In this document: positions 38,226-51,721 of the stretch, piece after piece
Numbering within the stretch: the stretch's first letter is position 1
How the letters are laid out: each line of letters begins with the position of its first letter
Source of the DNA: Plantago major
Lineage: Eukaryota; Streptophyta; Magnoliopsida; Lamiales; Plantaginaceae
NCBI GenBank assembly: GCA_026545765.1
Contig: CM048841.1
Location: 88,208,636 to 88,272,635, forward strand
Direction: 5' to 3'
Length of the DNA stretch: 64,000 nucleotides
Program-made: the position numbers and the translations under genes
Notes under the pieces: generated by a model
Seen by the model: only the letters and a program-made list of their open reading frames with translations
Databases searched by the model: none
What the model was told of the DNA's origin: nothing

Positions 38226-40189
38226 TGGCAAGAACAAGAAGGTCCACAAGAACCAATGCCACTGCCATTGGTACGCCTGCTCCAAGACAAAGGGGAAGAC
38301 CTCTCACTAGAAGAGGTGGGGTAGCAAGAGTTTCAACAAGAGAAGTAATAGATGATCCAAGTGATGGCCATACCGCTAGTCTTTCTTCTGGCAAGGAAAG
38401 AGCCACTAATCCACCAGTAAGGATCCAGACACTTGGGGACGAAGGACAGGTTCCTTTGTCAGGAACACATGGTCCTCCTCCAGGAAGAAACTTTACCCTC
38501 CCGAATGGGCAGATCATTCGTCCTAGTGAGTTCGGGATGAATGAGAATCAGTTTGGCCTCTTACTCACCACTATTCAAGGATGCTTTGGATCGAACAACC
38601 TCCAGCCTCCTCAGCCCACTCCACCTTTGGCAATCCCAAGACAAGCTGAACCCGCTCAATCAAGAAATGAGCACCATCCCATCCAACAACGACTGGGGGA
38701 ACAAGCTCAACCGGAAGATCTAAGGAACCTTCTTAACAGGAGGGCCGCTGCTTCTCATGGACAACGAGGGAGAAGTCCAGAAGTGCCACGAGTAGACGAA
38801 GTGGGAACCAGTCGGCGAGGAGCTCAACAACAAGCGCCAAGAGATCAAATGGCGGAAAGCATCCCGATTGTTCCAATCGTTGATCTTCCTCCAGATGTAG
38901 CTATCAACCCCAGAACTGGTGAAAGACTGACAGCTGAGCAGATCTACCTCCAACAGAAGGCCTTGGAAACACAAATTGCCACCTTGAGCAAGATGGTCAA
39001 AGCACATGAGAAGGTGGTAGTTAAAACTCCCAACCCTCTGTGCGATGAGATCAGAAGAGAAAGAAAGCGCCCCGACTGCGTTATCCCAAACCTTGAGCAT
39101 TACTATGGAGATACTTGCCCTGTAGGGCATCTTACTAGATACGAAAGTAAGATGGAAAGCAATGGACTCAACGACAACATGAAAGCTCTCAACTTTTCCA
39201 CCACACTCTTTGGAGAAGCAATGGATTGGTGGACCTCACTACCTAATGGTTCCATCAGATCTTATGCGGACGTCGCCTCCCTTTTCTTGAAAAGGTTCGA
39301 GAAAGCAAAGAAAAGGAAGAGGTCAGTTGAGCACCTGGCAGGCATAATCCAGAAAGAGCATGAGGACCTTAGAACCTTCCTTGACCGCTTCAACGCTGAA
39401 GTACGACAGGTAGAGCCTCATAGCATCAAAGAGTGGGTCCGACACCTATATGCTAACACTTATAATGATGAGCTTAGAAGGAAGCTTTCCAACGAAGAAA
39501 TCACCACTGAAAAGTACCTGGAAGATATCTGCGAAGGAGTCTTGTATGGAGAAGATTACCGAAGAAATGTCCCGATAAGAGCAGGAATAAAGAAGGGGAA
39601 AGAACAAGTACGACAGGAACTCCCTCCTCGTCAAGGGAAGTTCGAGCAAAAAGGAGATCTCAGGGACAGGAAAGAATTCCGTAGAGAAAGAAATCCACCT
39701 AGGAGATACGCCGAGTATACTCGCCTCAACAGACCAAGATCCGACATCTTGGCTTCTATTGTTGAGAAGGACTTAGATATACAATGGCCTAAACCTGTCA
39801 GGAGCAGCAAGAAGAGTAAATTTTCTAAAGACTATTGTAGGTTCCACAAGCAGAAAGGTCACCTGACTGAGGATTGCATCCAGTTGAAGACAGAAATCGA
39901 AAGACTAGTGAGAAGTGGGAAGTTGAAAGAACCAACAGGTGAAGAAGAACCCTCCAGGCATAGAAAGAATGAGCAGAGAAGAGAGGAGCGTGATTCCGAA
40001 CCTCCGACAGGATCTTTACCACCACCTCCAGCGGAAATCCCACCTCGGCATGCCCAAAGATACCAAGGGTACCAAGATACAGAATGGAGAACCTCCCTTA
40101 CAAAGGAGTTATCAACGCCATCAGGAGGACCAACAGGGGAGATAGCGAAATGCAAGGAAAGGACCGCAACACTTGAGAAACAACGATGA
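38226..40189 (+). mobile_element. Gag of the Tat-type element
   Basis: About 650 residues starting MARTRRSTRTNATAIG. Seen: a retrotransposon gag core (FSTTLFGEAMDWWTSLPNGS, LFLKRFEKAKKRKRS, LRTFLDRFNAEVRQVE) and a zinc-knuckle-like CRFHKQKGHLTEDC near 39836-39877. The N-terminal third is rich in Pro, Arg and Gln. This frame is open over its whole length. Confidence 0.9.
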
Positions 40190-40199
40190 GCTTACGGTC

Positions 40200-43100
40200 C
40201 ACTGACCTTGAAAGGCACAAATGCAATTACCTTTGACGATAGCGAGATCCCCCCACCAACGTCTGGCGGAGGAGATCTCAAGGACCCCGATGTCCCTTTG
40301 GTTGTTTCTCTAGTGATTGCCACTTACAAGGTCAACAAGGTACTAATCGACAGTGAAGCTCCTCCAACGTCATATCCAAAAGGACCGTGGAGCAAATGCA
40401 CCTGGGGCAAATACAATATGGACGAGTATACACTTCATTGGTAGGTTTTGGAGGGTCTGTAGTACGCCCCATTGGAAGTATATCACTACAAGTCTCTATG
40501 GGCACCTTTCCGACAAGGGTGACCAAGACTATCCTCTTTGTGGTAGTAGATAGCACCTTCGACTATAACGTGATCTTGGGCCGCCCGGGACTTAACCAAT
40601 TCAGAGCAATTGCTTCTCCCTTACACAACAGGGTAAAGTTTCCAACCCCGAACGGCGTGGGAGAAGAAATGGGCAACGTTAGAGAAGCCTGGGAGTGCTA
40701 CATCATGTCAACCAGAGGGGCCACAGTACCTGTCCTTTCGGTCACTAAGGGCCCTCGTAGCCATTCTTCCATTACTCTAACACCACCAAAGGAAGAAATC
40801 GGTATTGGGTCGCTCAGAGAGAAGTTCCCCAAGACAGCTAGAATAGAATCCCATGAAGCCTTGAAAGAGGTCCAACTGGTCGAAGGAGATTCGAAAAGAA
40901 CAACTCGGATTGGAACGAAGATGAGTACGGAAGTAGAGCTGAAGCTCATCACTTGCCTTCGTGACAATCGCGACATCTTTGCTTGGAGCACAGATGATGT
41001 CAAGGGGATAGACCCAAGGATCGCAGTTCACCGTCTGAACATGGATCCGACGCGTATACATCCGGCAAAAGAGGAAAGACTTTGGACCAGTTGAGGATGC
41101 TATCATAGCAGGGGAGGTTGACAAGTTGATGAAAGCAGGTCATATTGAAGAAGTCAGATACTCCGATTGGGTCTGTAACGTGGTCCTCGTCGAAAAAGCT
41201 CCAGGAAAGTGGAGAATGTGCAATGACTTCACTAGACTCAACAAATTTTGTCCAAAGGACCCCTATCCATTGCCACGCATAGACCAGCTGGTTGATTCCA
41301 CTGCAGGATGTGCGCTTCTAAGCTTCATGGATGCATATCAAGGCTTCTACCAAATTAGGATGGCTCAAGAAGACATCAAGAAAACGGCATTCTTTGCGGT
41401 AGGAGGTCTATTGCTTCAAGGTCATGCCCTTTGGCCTCAAGAATGCAGGAGCTACTTACCAACGACTGGTAAATAAGATGTTCAAGGAAGAATTGGGAAA
41501 AACCATGGAAGTCTATGTGGATGACATGCTTGTGAAAAGCAAGACTGAAGAGGAACACGTCGAACACCTTAACAATTTTGTTTTTCTATTCTCTGGAAAT
41601 ACGGAATGAAGCTGAACCCTGAAAAGTGCACTTTCGGGGTGAAAGGAGGAAAATTCCTTGGTTACATGGTCACAGAAAGAGGCATCAGTGCTAACCCAGA
41701 GAAAATAAAGGCAATCGTAGATCTACCACAGCCCAAGACTGTCAATGAAGTTCAGAAGCTTCTAGGAAAGGTGATGGCATTGAGCCGTTTTATCTCAAGA
41801 TCCGCCGAGAAGAACCTTCCCTTCTTTAAGATCTTACGAAAAGGAACTAAGTTCGAGTGGACAAAGGAGTGTGAAGAGGCCCTGGAAAACTTGAAAAAGT
41901 ATCTCCTCTCGCCGCCCCTTCTGTCTAAACCCATGGAGGCTGAAACTCTTTACCTCTATTTGGCCACCACTGATGAAGCAATGAGTTCTGTACTGGTACG
42001 GATACAAGACAACGAGCATTTACCAATTTACTACTTGAGCAAAGCCCTTGCAGGCTCTGAGGCCAGATATGTCAAGGTTGAAAAGCTCGCCTTCGCACTA
42101 GTTTACACTGCACGGCGACTGAAGCCTTACTTCAAGTCGCATCGGATTGTGGTCCTTACAAATGAGCCACTCAAACATGTCTTGGACAAACCGGATCAGT
42201 CAGGGCGCCTATCCAAATGGGCTATTGAGCTAAGTGAATATGATATTGGGTATCAAGCCCCATCCACCAAGAAAGCGCAAGTTCTGGCCGACTTCCTGGT
42301 AGACTATCCAGAGAAAGCAGAAGAGGAGAACGAAAACTCCCAGGAAAAGGCTAGTCATGTGGTGATAGCCCAAATCAAGGAATCAAGTGGAGAGAAAGAA
42401 GCAGAAGAGACACAAAGAGGTAGCATCCAGCTTATGACTAAGTCTCACCAACCTATGGATGATTCACTGAGAGTATGGCACATGTTTCTCTTGGACGAAG
42501 AACTCAATACCTCGACAACTGCATCTTCCGACAAGAAGCAAGAGGTTGAGAAAGCACTCACTCCCACTTCGGGAGGTAAGGAAAGAAACAAATAATGTTG
42601 GACATTACAAGTGGACGGATCATCCACCGGACGGTTGGGAGGAATAGGAATTTTCCTTGAAAGTAGCTAGAGTACGCCATCACCCTCAATTTTAAGGTGA
42701 CGAACAATGAGGCCGAATATGAAGCACTTATCACCGGCCTAAGAATGGCGAAAGCCCTTCAGGTAAAAAGGATCAAAGCCTACACAGACTCAACTGTACA
42801 ATCCCAGTTCTCCGGGTCCTTTACCACCAAAGGACCTAACATGATCAAATACTTGGAGCTCCTCAAGAAAGAGGTTGAGCACTTTGAAGAATTTACTCTT
42901 GACCAATTTCACAGAGAATGGAATGAAAAATCCGACGCCCTCTCCAAGTACGCCTCAGCCTTAGGAGCTTTGGACACAAGAAGTGTCATCCTAATGACCC
43001 GCGCGGAATCCTCCCTGGCAAACCCCAACGGACAGATGCTTCTCTTAACCTGAGAAAAGCTGGATGACTGATATATTCCGTTACCTCAAGGATGGTACTT

Positions 43101-44280
43101 TACCTGTGGATCCTAGAGAGGCCAGGAAGATTCAATGTCGAGCTAACAGATACTTTATTTTGGAAGAAGATCTCTACAAAATATCCTACAGCGGAACTCA
43201 CATGAGTGCCTAGATCCTCAAGAGGCAAAAACTGTGATGGAAGAAATCCACGCCGGAAGTTGTGGAAGTCATTCTGGAGGAAGAACTTTGGCGCAAAAGA
43301 TCATAAGACAAGGATACTATTGGCCAACTGTTGACATAGATGCTGCCAACATCGCCCGCGCCTGTGAAGACTGCCAATACTATGCCAACATACCACACCG
43401 CCCGACCAACCCTATGATTCCGTCAATCATAGCATGCCCATTTGATCAATGGGGCATAGACATAGTTGGTCCCTTTCCGCGAGGAACACATCAAAAGAAG
43501 TTCTTGATAGTGGCAGTGGAATACTTCACTAAGTGGGTCGAAGCTGAAGCAGTGTCAACCATCACAGAAAGCAGGGTTCGGACATTCATCTGGAAGAACA
43601 TCATCTGCCGGTTTGGACTTCCAAAGTGCTAGTTTCGGACAATGGAGCACAATTTTCTGGGTCAAGACTGAAGGAGTGGCTTCAGTCCTTCAAAATAGAA
43701 CAACGCTTTACTTCCATTGGCCACCCCCAAGCCAATGGTCAGGTGGAAGCCACCAACAAGACCATAGTCAAAATTTTGGAGAAAAGGTTGAGAACTTCCC
43801 AAGACAGTTGGGCGGATGATCTCGACGCGGTCCTTTGGGCGCATCGAGCAAAATGGACCGCCACACAAGAAACACCTTTCTCCCTGGTCTATGGATCCGA
43901 GGCGGTCATCCCTTCGAAGATGGTGGTGGCAACCCAGAGAATCCAGCAATACAACCCAGTTGATAATGAGATCGCAAGGATCTATGACCTTGAGCTCCTT
44001 GAAGACAAGCGCGATAAGGCATTGGCCAACATCCTTCGGTACCAAGCCATGACCGCTCGAGCCTACAATAAACGTGTCTTTCCCAAGGACATACAAGTTG
44101 GAGACTTAGTCCTCAGAAGAGCCGATATACTAAGTCATGTGGGGAAACTTAAGCCCAAGTGGGAAGGACCGTACAAAGTTACTGGGGCAAGAGTTAATGG
44201 AAGCTTTGAACTAGAAGATGAGCAAGGGCGGGCCTTGAAGAGAACTTGGAATGCCAAGAATCTCCAAAGTTTTACACTTA
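40200..44280 (+). mobile_element. Pol region of the Tat-type element (protease, RT, RNase H, aRNase H, integrase)
   Basis: Protease-like text VIATYKVNKVLID is near 40320. The RT spans about 41100-41700 with MDAYQGFYQIRM and the active-site YVDDM. A classical RNase H-type region lies at about 41900-42330 and an archaeal-like RNase H at about 42690-43000 (NNEAEYEALITGLRMAKALQ). Integrase covers about 43230-43960 with CEDCQYYANIPH, FDQWGIDIVGPFP and GHPQANGQVEATNK, and the C-terminal chromatin-side KLKPKWEGPYKV, ending near LKRTWNAKNLQSF. Fossil coding region with several breaks. Confidence 0.9.
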
Positions 44281-44409
44281 AAGAAGGAGTGTGGCAACGA
44301 CTGTCACCTTCCTTTATCTTGTCGATCTGTTTTTTGTGTTTGTTTTTTGAAAAGGCCTCGAAGCCCTCAAGTTGTAATTCGATTTCCGTCAAATCAATAC
44401 AACTGTGAT

Positions 44410-46690
44410 TTCATAAACATTGTTAATAATCATGTCCTTCGAATCTCATGATTCGAACAGGCCATGAAGATATTTAACTACTCGATCCGAAACTAGATCA
44501 TACACTGATCCGGATCGGACTAACACAATCAAACAGTGTCCAACCTTGACAAAGGCAAATACGCTTTTATTAAAACAGGAGTACAGAATTACAAAGTCAG
44601 GGTCCGAAGAGCCCTAATCGAGCTTACAAAAACAAGCTCCTATTCTATCTCTTTTCTACTTCTACAAATAAGCTTTAATTAACCACGTCTATCAACCAAA
44701 CCCCGTCCGAGCACTATTAACTTTATCTGGCGGCTCAAGGAAGAAGGAATTCCACCATCCCAACTTTGATTGCTTACTGACAAAGATTTCGAAGCCCCCT
44801 TCGGACGATCTAAAGACTAACAGCAGCCGGACGAGATAACTGAGGCCATTCAATGCTTCCAAAAAGGATACTTCATCACTTCTGAACAAAAGAGAGCTCC
44901 GAAGCAAGCAAGAAGCACTATAACAATCCGGATCGCTTCTTACCAAATACTATAAATACATCCCAGATTCAGAGTATTTGGAAGGCGACCAACCCGGATA
45001 GTCGGATTAACCCAAGTCACTCCGGAGGCTCCCGTTGGTCCAAGTCCCAAAAGACCAGCATAGTCAGGAACTCCGTCCCAGAATTGCAAGTCGCTCCCTC
45101 GAGCCATCAATTCTGGAACGCAGCCACCAACAAGGCCGAGCTGCTCGAACGAAAGACCTTAGGTATAAGACAAACGAGTTACCAGAGAGGTTGCTTCCGG
45201 AAGTCCCCAATGATCCGACTCCAAACAAGCTCAGCACTGTCGGGGACTCCTTTCCAGAATTGCAAGTAGCTCCCTTGAGCCTTCAATCCTGTAAACAAAG
45301 TCACCAACAGAACCGAACTGCTCGGATACGTATCTTCAAGAACGAGCTACAAGACCTACTAAAAGGGATACATCTCCCTCAATCCGAGAAACGAACAACT
45401 AGACACAGCAGGATTGGTAGAAAGCCTTCCAACATCTCGGTTGGTTTTTTACGACCGAACCACGAAATACTGGAAGGGATTCTACCAAACTAATTATGCC
45501 GACTTGTCGCCCCCCGGGGCACATACCCAGAGCGGAATGCCTCGAATGCATTGAGGTTCAAAAATAACTATTTGAAGATCCCTAAACCATCCAGCTAATC
45601 TACCTCTCCGGGGCTAAAAGTCACGAATATAGACCATAGCCCCGGAGAAAGAAGATTAGTCTGACGATCAGAGGAATTGATTGGCAAAGATTTCAGGCCT
45701 CACTCGGCACGGACCGTATCCTCGAAGATCCGAGGCTAGCTTTCCGAGCAATTTAATTTCCAAAACTCTCACCGTGAACCAACCCGGGTAGACTTCCGAA
45801 GCATCGGAGAAACCCTTGGGACAAGATCACGCGCAAGAGTGATGGTATAAACATGCTCACCAGCCGCTCGGACTCGAGCTCCGGACCTTTGGTTACTATA
45901 AAAGGGAGAAAATGTCCTAATGAAAAGCCGTACAAAGCAGGGATATATATAGGAAGGGAGGACCAATTAGAAGCGGACACATGTCCCAGCTAGCTACCGG
46001 AAATGGGCTTGGGCCGAACATGGGCCTGGCTCTTCGGCTTCCATTGGCCCAACCCAATAATCCATCCATACGGTCGGGCACATTGACTAAGTTACTCACT
46101 CGAACGTATCAAGCTCGGGGCTGACATAACAACATCCGAAGCAACTGTGATTCGTATAGAGTCACCCTGTACTTAATGATGATCATCTTTTCACTATCTC
46201 ACAAGTCTGTATGACTCGGGATAACACACCAAGTCAACGTCCGAATCGTCACTACTTATCACGATACAAGGAAATTCTCTTTCTCGCAAGCCTTGTCACT
46301 CTAAGATGCGGCTCCGAACCGTTCGTGATCCGGTTTATTTCTATTAAAGATTCCGATTCGGATGGGCACAATGGTTGATCGTCCCCCAAGACCCGCACAA
46401 GAGAATTTGCATCAGGCAAATTAACGTTCTGGCGGTATGAATCTCAAAGGTCCGAACCCACTATTCGAATTTACGAGAGTTGACGAGTTACTAAGCAAAT
46501 ACGAAATTAAACGCGCAAGAATGTAAACAGAAACATTAGTATTTCAGTGACAAAAATAGTTCCGAGCCACCAAGGGGCCCGAACCAACAACATTCATCAA
46601 GTCGGGTATATGGTTTTACAAAAAGATGATGAGCAAAAAAGACAACATTGTTTTCAGGACCGAAGGCACACTACTACAAAAAACCCGGGG
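44410..46690. mobile_element. Non-coding spacer between pol and the antisense gene of the Tat-type element
   Basis: About 2.3 kb with many CCGGA/TCCGA words, similar in composition to the LTRs. No domain was recognised. Short open frames lack motifs. Confidence 0.6.
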
Positions 46691-46699
46691 CATACCCCG

Positions 46700-49600
46700 T
46701 CTTTACTGCCTTCGCCGCTCGGACGAACTAGGCTGAGACCGAGAGGGACCCCCCGTATCCTTCTCCGGAGGCGCTTGACCTTGCTGTTGGGCTGCCTGGG
46801 CTAACCTCCGTTCTCTCCGAGCCTCAACCTCTTTCAAGAAGGCCGGACATTGTTGCATCAAGTCTAGGTCCGGATCGAAGCCACGAACAGGCCCAGGCAG
46901 AGTCAGCCAGTCTCGGTTGTGTTCCAAGTGATCCTCCAAAGGAACGAAAACACTGGACATAAGCACCCGAGGGACGAAGGGTGGGAGATACGGACCGCCA
47001 TGATTGTACTTCTTGCCCTCCGACTCGTCGCAGACCAGCTCCACAAATTCACATTTGAGCAGGTCTTCGTCCAAGACACCCTCCGGAGCAAAGTCCGAGC
47101 CATCTCCATTCTTAAAGGCGGACACTTTCTCAGCCTCCAAGTCGCAGTCATCCGGTATCCAACCCTTCCTCCGGCACTGGTCCACAGCTGCATCGAACCC
47201 ATCTTCGACCTCGTCGCCGACTCGAACAAAAACTTGCGGAGTCCAAGCAAGGAAATCTTAGGCGCCTTGTCCGGACCCCAGAGGAGCTCTTTCAAGATCA
47301 TATCTTTGAAAGTCCGAGACACCACGAACTCGTCCAAACTATCTTGGTGCACTTTCAAGTCGGTCTCCAAAGATCGAATGGCACTTTTCATCTTGGCCGT
47401 CTCGACTCGGCCTCTGCTTAGCGACTATGGCCTTCTTTAGCGCTCAAGTCTTTGTTCAACCGACGTTTCAATCGCCTCGGCAATTTCACTTGGCCAAATC
47501 CTCTTCTAGGGTAGCCCTCCGAGCAGCTACCAAGGAGCATGCTTCCACGGCAGCAACAAGCTAAAAATGACATATATCACAAACGTTTAGATATCTCCGA
47601 ATCGCAGGAAGATATCAAAATAACCAAAACACTTACTTACCTTGCGTTGAGCGGCAACTCGAAATCCGCTCAACTCCGGCGACAACCGAATGAGCAACTT
47701 CACATCGAATCCGGCTGGCGCCTCTCATCTTCCCTTGCCTTTTTAGCGGGAGGATTCGACCTTCGGGCGCTTTTTGCGATCGCGGCCTTTCGATCCGCTT
47801 GCGGGAGGATCTCGGGACACGGATCTTGGAGGCTTCTTCGAGCCCTTAGAACCGGCCACCTTACCCTTGTCCGGAGTAGGGATAGTTTGGGCCTCTTCGC
47901 CCGCAGCAGCTCTCCGAGGTTCCTCCACTCGGAACACGGCAGCATTTCTTGGTTCTTCCATCGGGAGTACGGTGGAAGTCTTGATAATTTGGGTCCGGGA
48001 ACCCTCTGCCAACTCCTTCCGCTGCGCAGCATTTTGTTGACGCTTCAACCCCCGCATGGTTGACATTGTATACTCGAACCAAAAAGCTACACATCCGAAT
48101 GACAGAGAGTCAAAACCAGCTAGCTACACATCCGAATGACAAAAAGCTACACTTGCAGAATAAATAGACAAGCTACAGACCGAATCGGGCAACCACCCTA
48201 GATTAAAAAAAAAAAAAGGGATCACTTACTCAGGTCCTCCATATCATCGCAAAATCTGGGCTCGGACAAACCGGCTAGGTACGGAAGAGGCTGACATATC
48301 AGCCCTCGGAAGAAATACTTTTCCGGCTCTTGACTCCGATGGAGCGCTTGCATCCACAAAGGGATGTTCCATGCCGGTGGCTTCCAATCTGGCAGCTTGC
48401 CTCGGAAGAACTTTTTCTCAAAATGCCACGTGGGCCTCTCCTCTTCGGATTGGCCGGGTTTCAATGCGGGCCGCACGAAAATATACCTCTTAAACCATTG
48501 GATTCCCAACGAGGACGGGGGGTCAACAAAAAATGTGTACGCCTGGCGACATACGAACGTATAGAACCATGTGTTCATATTACTTACACTTATGATGAAT
48601 AATTTACGAAAATTATCGAATGTGACCGGGATGCCTTTATATTTACATAAGACCCCGAAGCACATCAGATTTCCGAGGGAGTTGGGGATGATCTGGTGCG
48701 GACTCAACCCCATGCCGTTCAAGATCTCCAGAAACTCGGACGATACGGGTAGCCGCCACCCGCATTGGAGACTTATCTCATGGACACACATGTATCCCGG
48801 AGGCGGATTGTAGAACGCATGAGATTCGTCTGGGATGAGAATCTCCACACACTCCGGGATCTCATATCTCCTCCGGAGCTCATCCACTTCCTCGGCTCGG
48901 ATGGTTGAGGCACAAGTAGGCAAAGTACCGTCCTCATTCAACTCGCCCTCCGGATCGGGGTGAGTGACCTCGTCTTTAGACCGAGGGAACTTTACTTGGA
49001 ATACGTCCTCACCCTTCCTCAGCCTCTCCGGACGCTCTTCCTCAGCCATCTGCCGACTCGACCCTGCTTGCCCAGCAGATTCCACACGGAGCATATGAGC
49101 GGATAGCTCTACACTTTCTTCCGCCTCGAAACCAGAATCTTGGGCCTGCACACCTTCTTCTGCCTCATCTTCCTCGGATGAGGACGCTAACTCTACGACA
49201 GTCTGAAGAGGCACAGCGACTTGCACACGATCCTCCTCACCCTCTTCGAAGATGCTCAAATTGGGAGGTGCTTCCGAGGTATCATGAACTTCCTCGATGA
49301 TTGGCGCCTGCGGATCCGGAACGAACGGGACTCGATTAGGATTACTCCTAAAATTATAACCAAGGTTGCGAATTAAGGATCGGATCTCTACCGGAAGTTC
49401 GGATTCTTGGCCAGCCCGACCCGGGCGACGAGTTCCTATAACTCGCGAACTTGTCTCTTGAGCCGCTACAATAACCTGCACATGGGACACTTGCAGGTAA
49501 TCCCGGAGGACCCTCGGAGGATCCGAACAACTAACCAAGTAAGGAACTTACCTCGGGCTCTTCCCGGCTCGGATGGGGCGCTTGTTCCACCTCCAAGATT

Positions 49601-49705
49601 GTCGTCATCTACGATCTCAATTTCCTCAGAGCTATCGGTTAAAGATATCGCTTCGGAGTCATATCCCTCAGCCTCGGATCGATTTTGGCTATCACTCTCG
49701 GACAT
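46700..49705 (-). mobile_element. Antisense gene-like region of the Tat-type element (PF04195-like domain)
   Basis: On the minus strand, opposite to gag-pol, there is a long frame at 48222-49538 (about 430 codons). It carries a domain resembling the putative gypsy-type transposon domain (PF04195, assigned from memory): PECVEILIPDESHAFYNPPP, QCGWRLPVSSEFLEILNGMG, SPHQIIPNSLGNLMCFGVLC. An acidic segment is at 49552-49705 (SLTDSSEEIEIVDDD) ending at a GAG|GTAAGTT donor, and the long frame ends at another GTAAGT donor. A basic region follows at about 47745-48060, then heptad-like coil segments at 46700-47500. A multi-exon antisense gene is known from Tat-lineage relatives such as Grande and RIRE2. 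Function unknown. Confidence 0.75.
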
Positions 49706-50778
49706 CCTAGGGAAAGGAAAAAGCAATTTCGTAAGCTTTAAGATGGCAGTCCGAGAGGTCGTTTATGTATATTAAAGTGGTCAGTTTATAGCCAACACTA
49801 CTGGCTTTCCCAGCGGTTAGTTCGAAGTCAAGACGATCTCGATTGGCGTTAGTCAACATTGAGAACGTATGGAGTATTAGAACTATAATACACATCATAA
49901 GCATGCATCCGAGCAACTAGAAGATGAAAAACAATGCAGACAAATGATAAGACGAGACAAGTAAACTTACTTGGACTCGGATGATTAGATGGAAATGCCT
50001 TGGCTTCGTATGCAATTTCGTGCTTCGGATCTCTCGTCGCTCGCTTCGGATACACTCAGAATGCAAAAATTCTCTCTCTAAACTGTGCGCAAATGAACCG
50101 GCCAACCCCTTTATTTATAGAGGGTCATATTGGGAACTCCAACCGTCACGATTTTTCGGGATTAAATCTCAATCGTAGATCAAAAATCATCCAACGGCAT
50201 AGTACAATTATACCAAGCGAAATGACGAATTGGTACAACAAATTTACCTCTTGGATAGACGAATACAACAACTCTCCCTCTCTCGGGCGGCAGACAACAC
50301 GAGAGTTCCGGAGTATCCTCTTCTCGGACGCCTAGCGGCTTATCAGTCCAACATAATTTGCCCAAACAAGGAACCTCGTTTACTCGAGCGATTACACTTC
50401 GGACCTTCCCTTGACCACAGAGGTTGGTTCGGACGGGACACGCACCTACGGTCCGCCACCGTAGCTCATCAAAGGTACACTACCAATGTTCGGAGCCTAA
50501 ATTTCTTCTCGATTACAAATACCCTTTTTTCTTTTTTCTTCACTTCGTTGCCCTTCGGACCCAGCCCCTCGGATGGCAACGATGTTTTAGAAAAAGAAAA
50601 AGGGGGGGGTGGGGGGGGGAGAGAGACTAAGTCAGTGGCCACACGAAGTACGAATTACACCTTTTTTCAACTCGTTTAGGCGGATTGGACTGAAGAACGA
50701 ATCCTTCTTCAACAGCTTCCCAAGCCAATAGTTCCACAACTATCTTCTACTAAGATACTTGGAAACTAGGGGGACATA

Positions 50779-51716
50779 TGTTGATAGGGAAATATGTCCA
50801 ATCCGTCATAAAGGACCTAGGAATGAATCCTAAGGCATCCCAAGTCATCCAATGGATCCGAGACACTTTGGTCCGAGCCAACGGTCCGATCCGGGCAGAC
50901 CAACCATGGTCCGACCCACATTGAAAGAAAGGGACGAAGGATTTGGACCTACAAGGCCCGACCCGGAACCATAGGTCCGACCCACCTTGGTCCGAGCCTC
51001 TCTGGGAAAGGAGCATAAGTCAAGACTCTCCGACCCAAGGACTCCGATCCGGATGTCAACTCGGATCCAGCATGACCATCTCATAAAGCAACCAAGCAAA
51101 TGGGCACCAAAGAGTGAGATGTCCGAACCCAGGAGCTCCGAATCGGAAGAGTTGGACAGGCAGGAGAATTTCCTCAGCTGACAACCAAATATGGTCCGGA
51201 TCAATCGTCCGGACCCATCTCTCAGAACCTGGGAACTCGACAGAACTAGTCACATCCTCAAGAACTCTCCCAATAATGACCAAACTACCCCTAAAGCCCA
51301 AGATGGCATGGGCTAAAGCTTCATTGTTGGGCTATGGGCCTCATATTAGCATTGGTGGCTCAATCCTAGCCGTACACATGGCGCAATCCTAGCAACCCCT
51401 CCATTTTGATGATAGCCTATAAAAAGGCACACATCCCCACAAGATCAAGTAAGTCATCTTACAGGTCACTTCACGACCCTAATCCCGAGCATTATACAGA
51501 GTTGATCTTCAGTCACTCTCGAGTAAAGTCTCATCCCGGTTTGACACTTAGCAAACCGGGCACTAACCCCCCCCCCCTACTCAAGTGTGCGTCTCATCAA
51601 GTAGTTGGTCGCTGGTTCTTACACATTGGTCCTTACCTAGCAAGGAGCTTCTTACCTTGGCACCCATTAGTGGAGTTGAAATAAATCTAAGTAGTTGGGG
51701 AGTTACACCCTCAACA
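50779..51716 (+). repeat. 3' LTR of the Tat-type element
   Basis: It matches 37254-38173 with scattered changes and small length differences, including a short internal duplication around CCACCTTGGTCCGAG. Confidence 0.93.
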
Positions 51717-51721
51717 CTACT

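Larger units (their letters stand above)
37254..51716 (+). mobile_element. Ty3/gypsy retrotransposon of the Tat type, 14.5 kb
   Basis: LTRs are 37254-38173 and 50779-51716, with target duplication CTACT at 37249-37253 and 51717-51721. The primer-binding site TTGGCGCCGTCTGTGGGAA is at 38176-38194 and the purine tract ACTAGGGGGACATA ends at 50778. Order gag, protease, RT, RNase H, integrase is gypsy. A second, archaeal-like RNase H (NNEAEYEALITGL) and the great length with an antisense gene downstream of pol place it in the Tat lineage. The pol region carries several breaks. LTRs differ by point changes and small length differences (920 and 938 bp), so it is older than copia A but younger than copia B, which it interrupts. 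Confidence 0.93.

Noticed and set aside
37942-38517. 191-codon minus-strand frame across the gypsy LTR and gag
   Set aside because: It is the shadow of the gag frame and LTR; no domain and no link to the real antisense gene farther right.
46672-46695. ACTACTACAAAAAACCCGGGG as a possible CACTA end
   Set aside because: No inverted partner or 3-bp duplication nearby; it lies within the gypsy interior.
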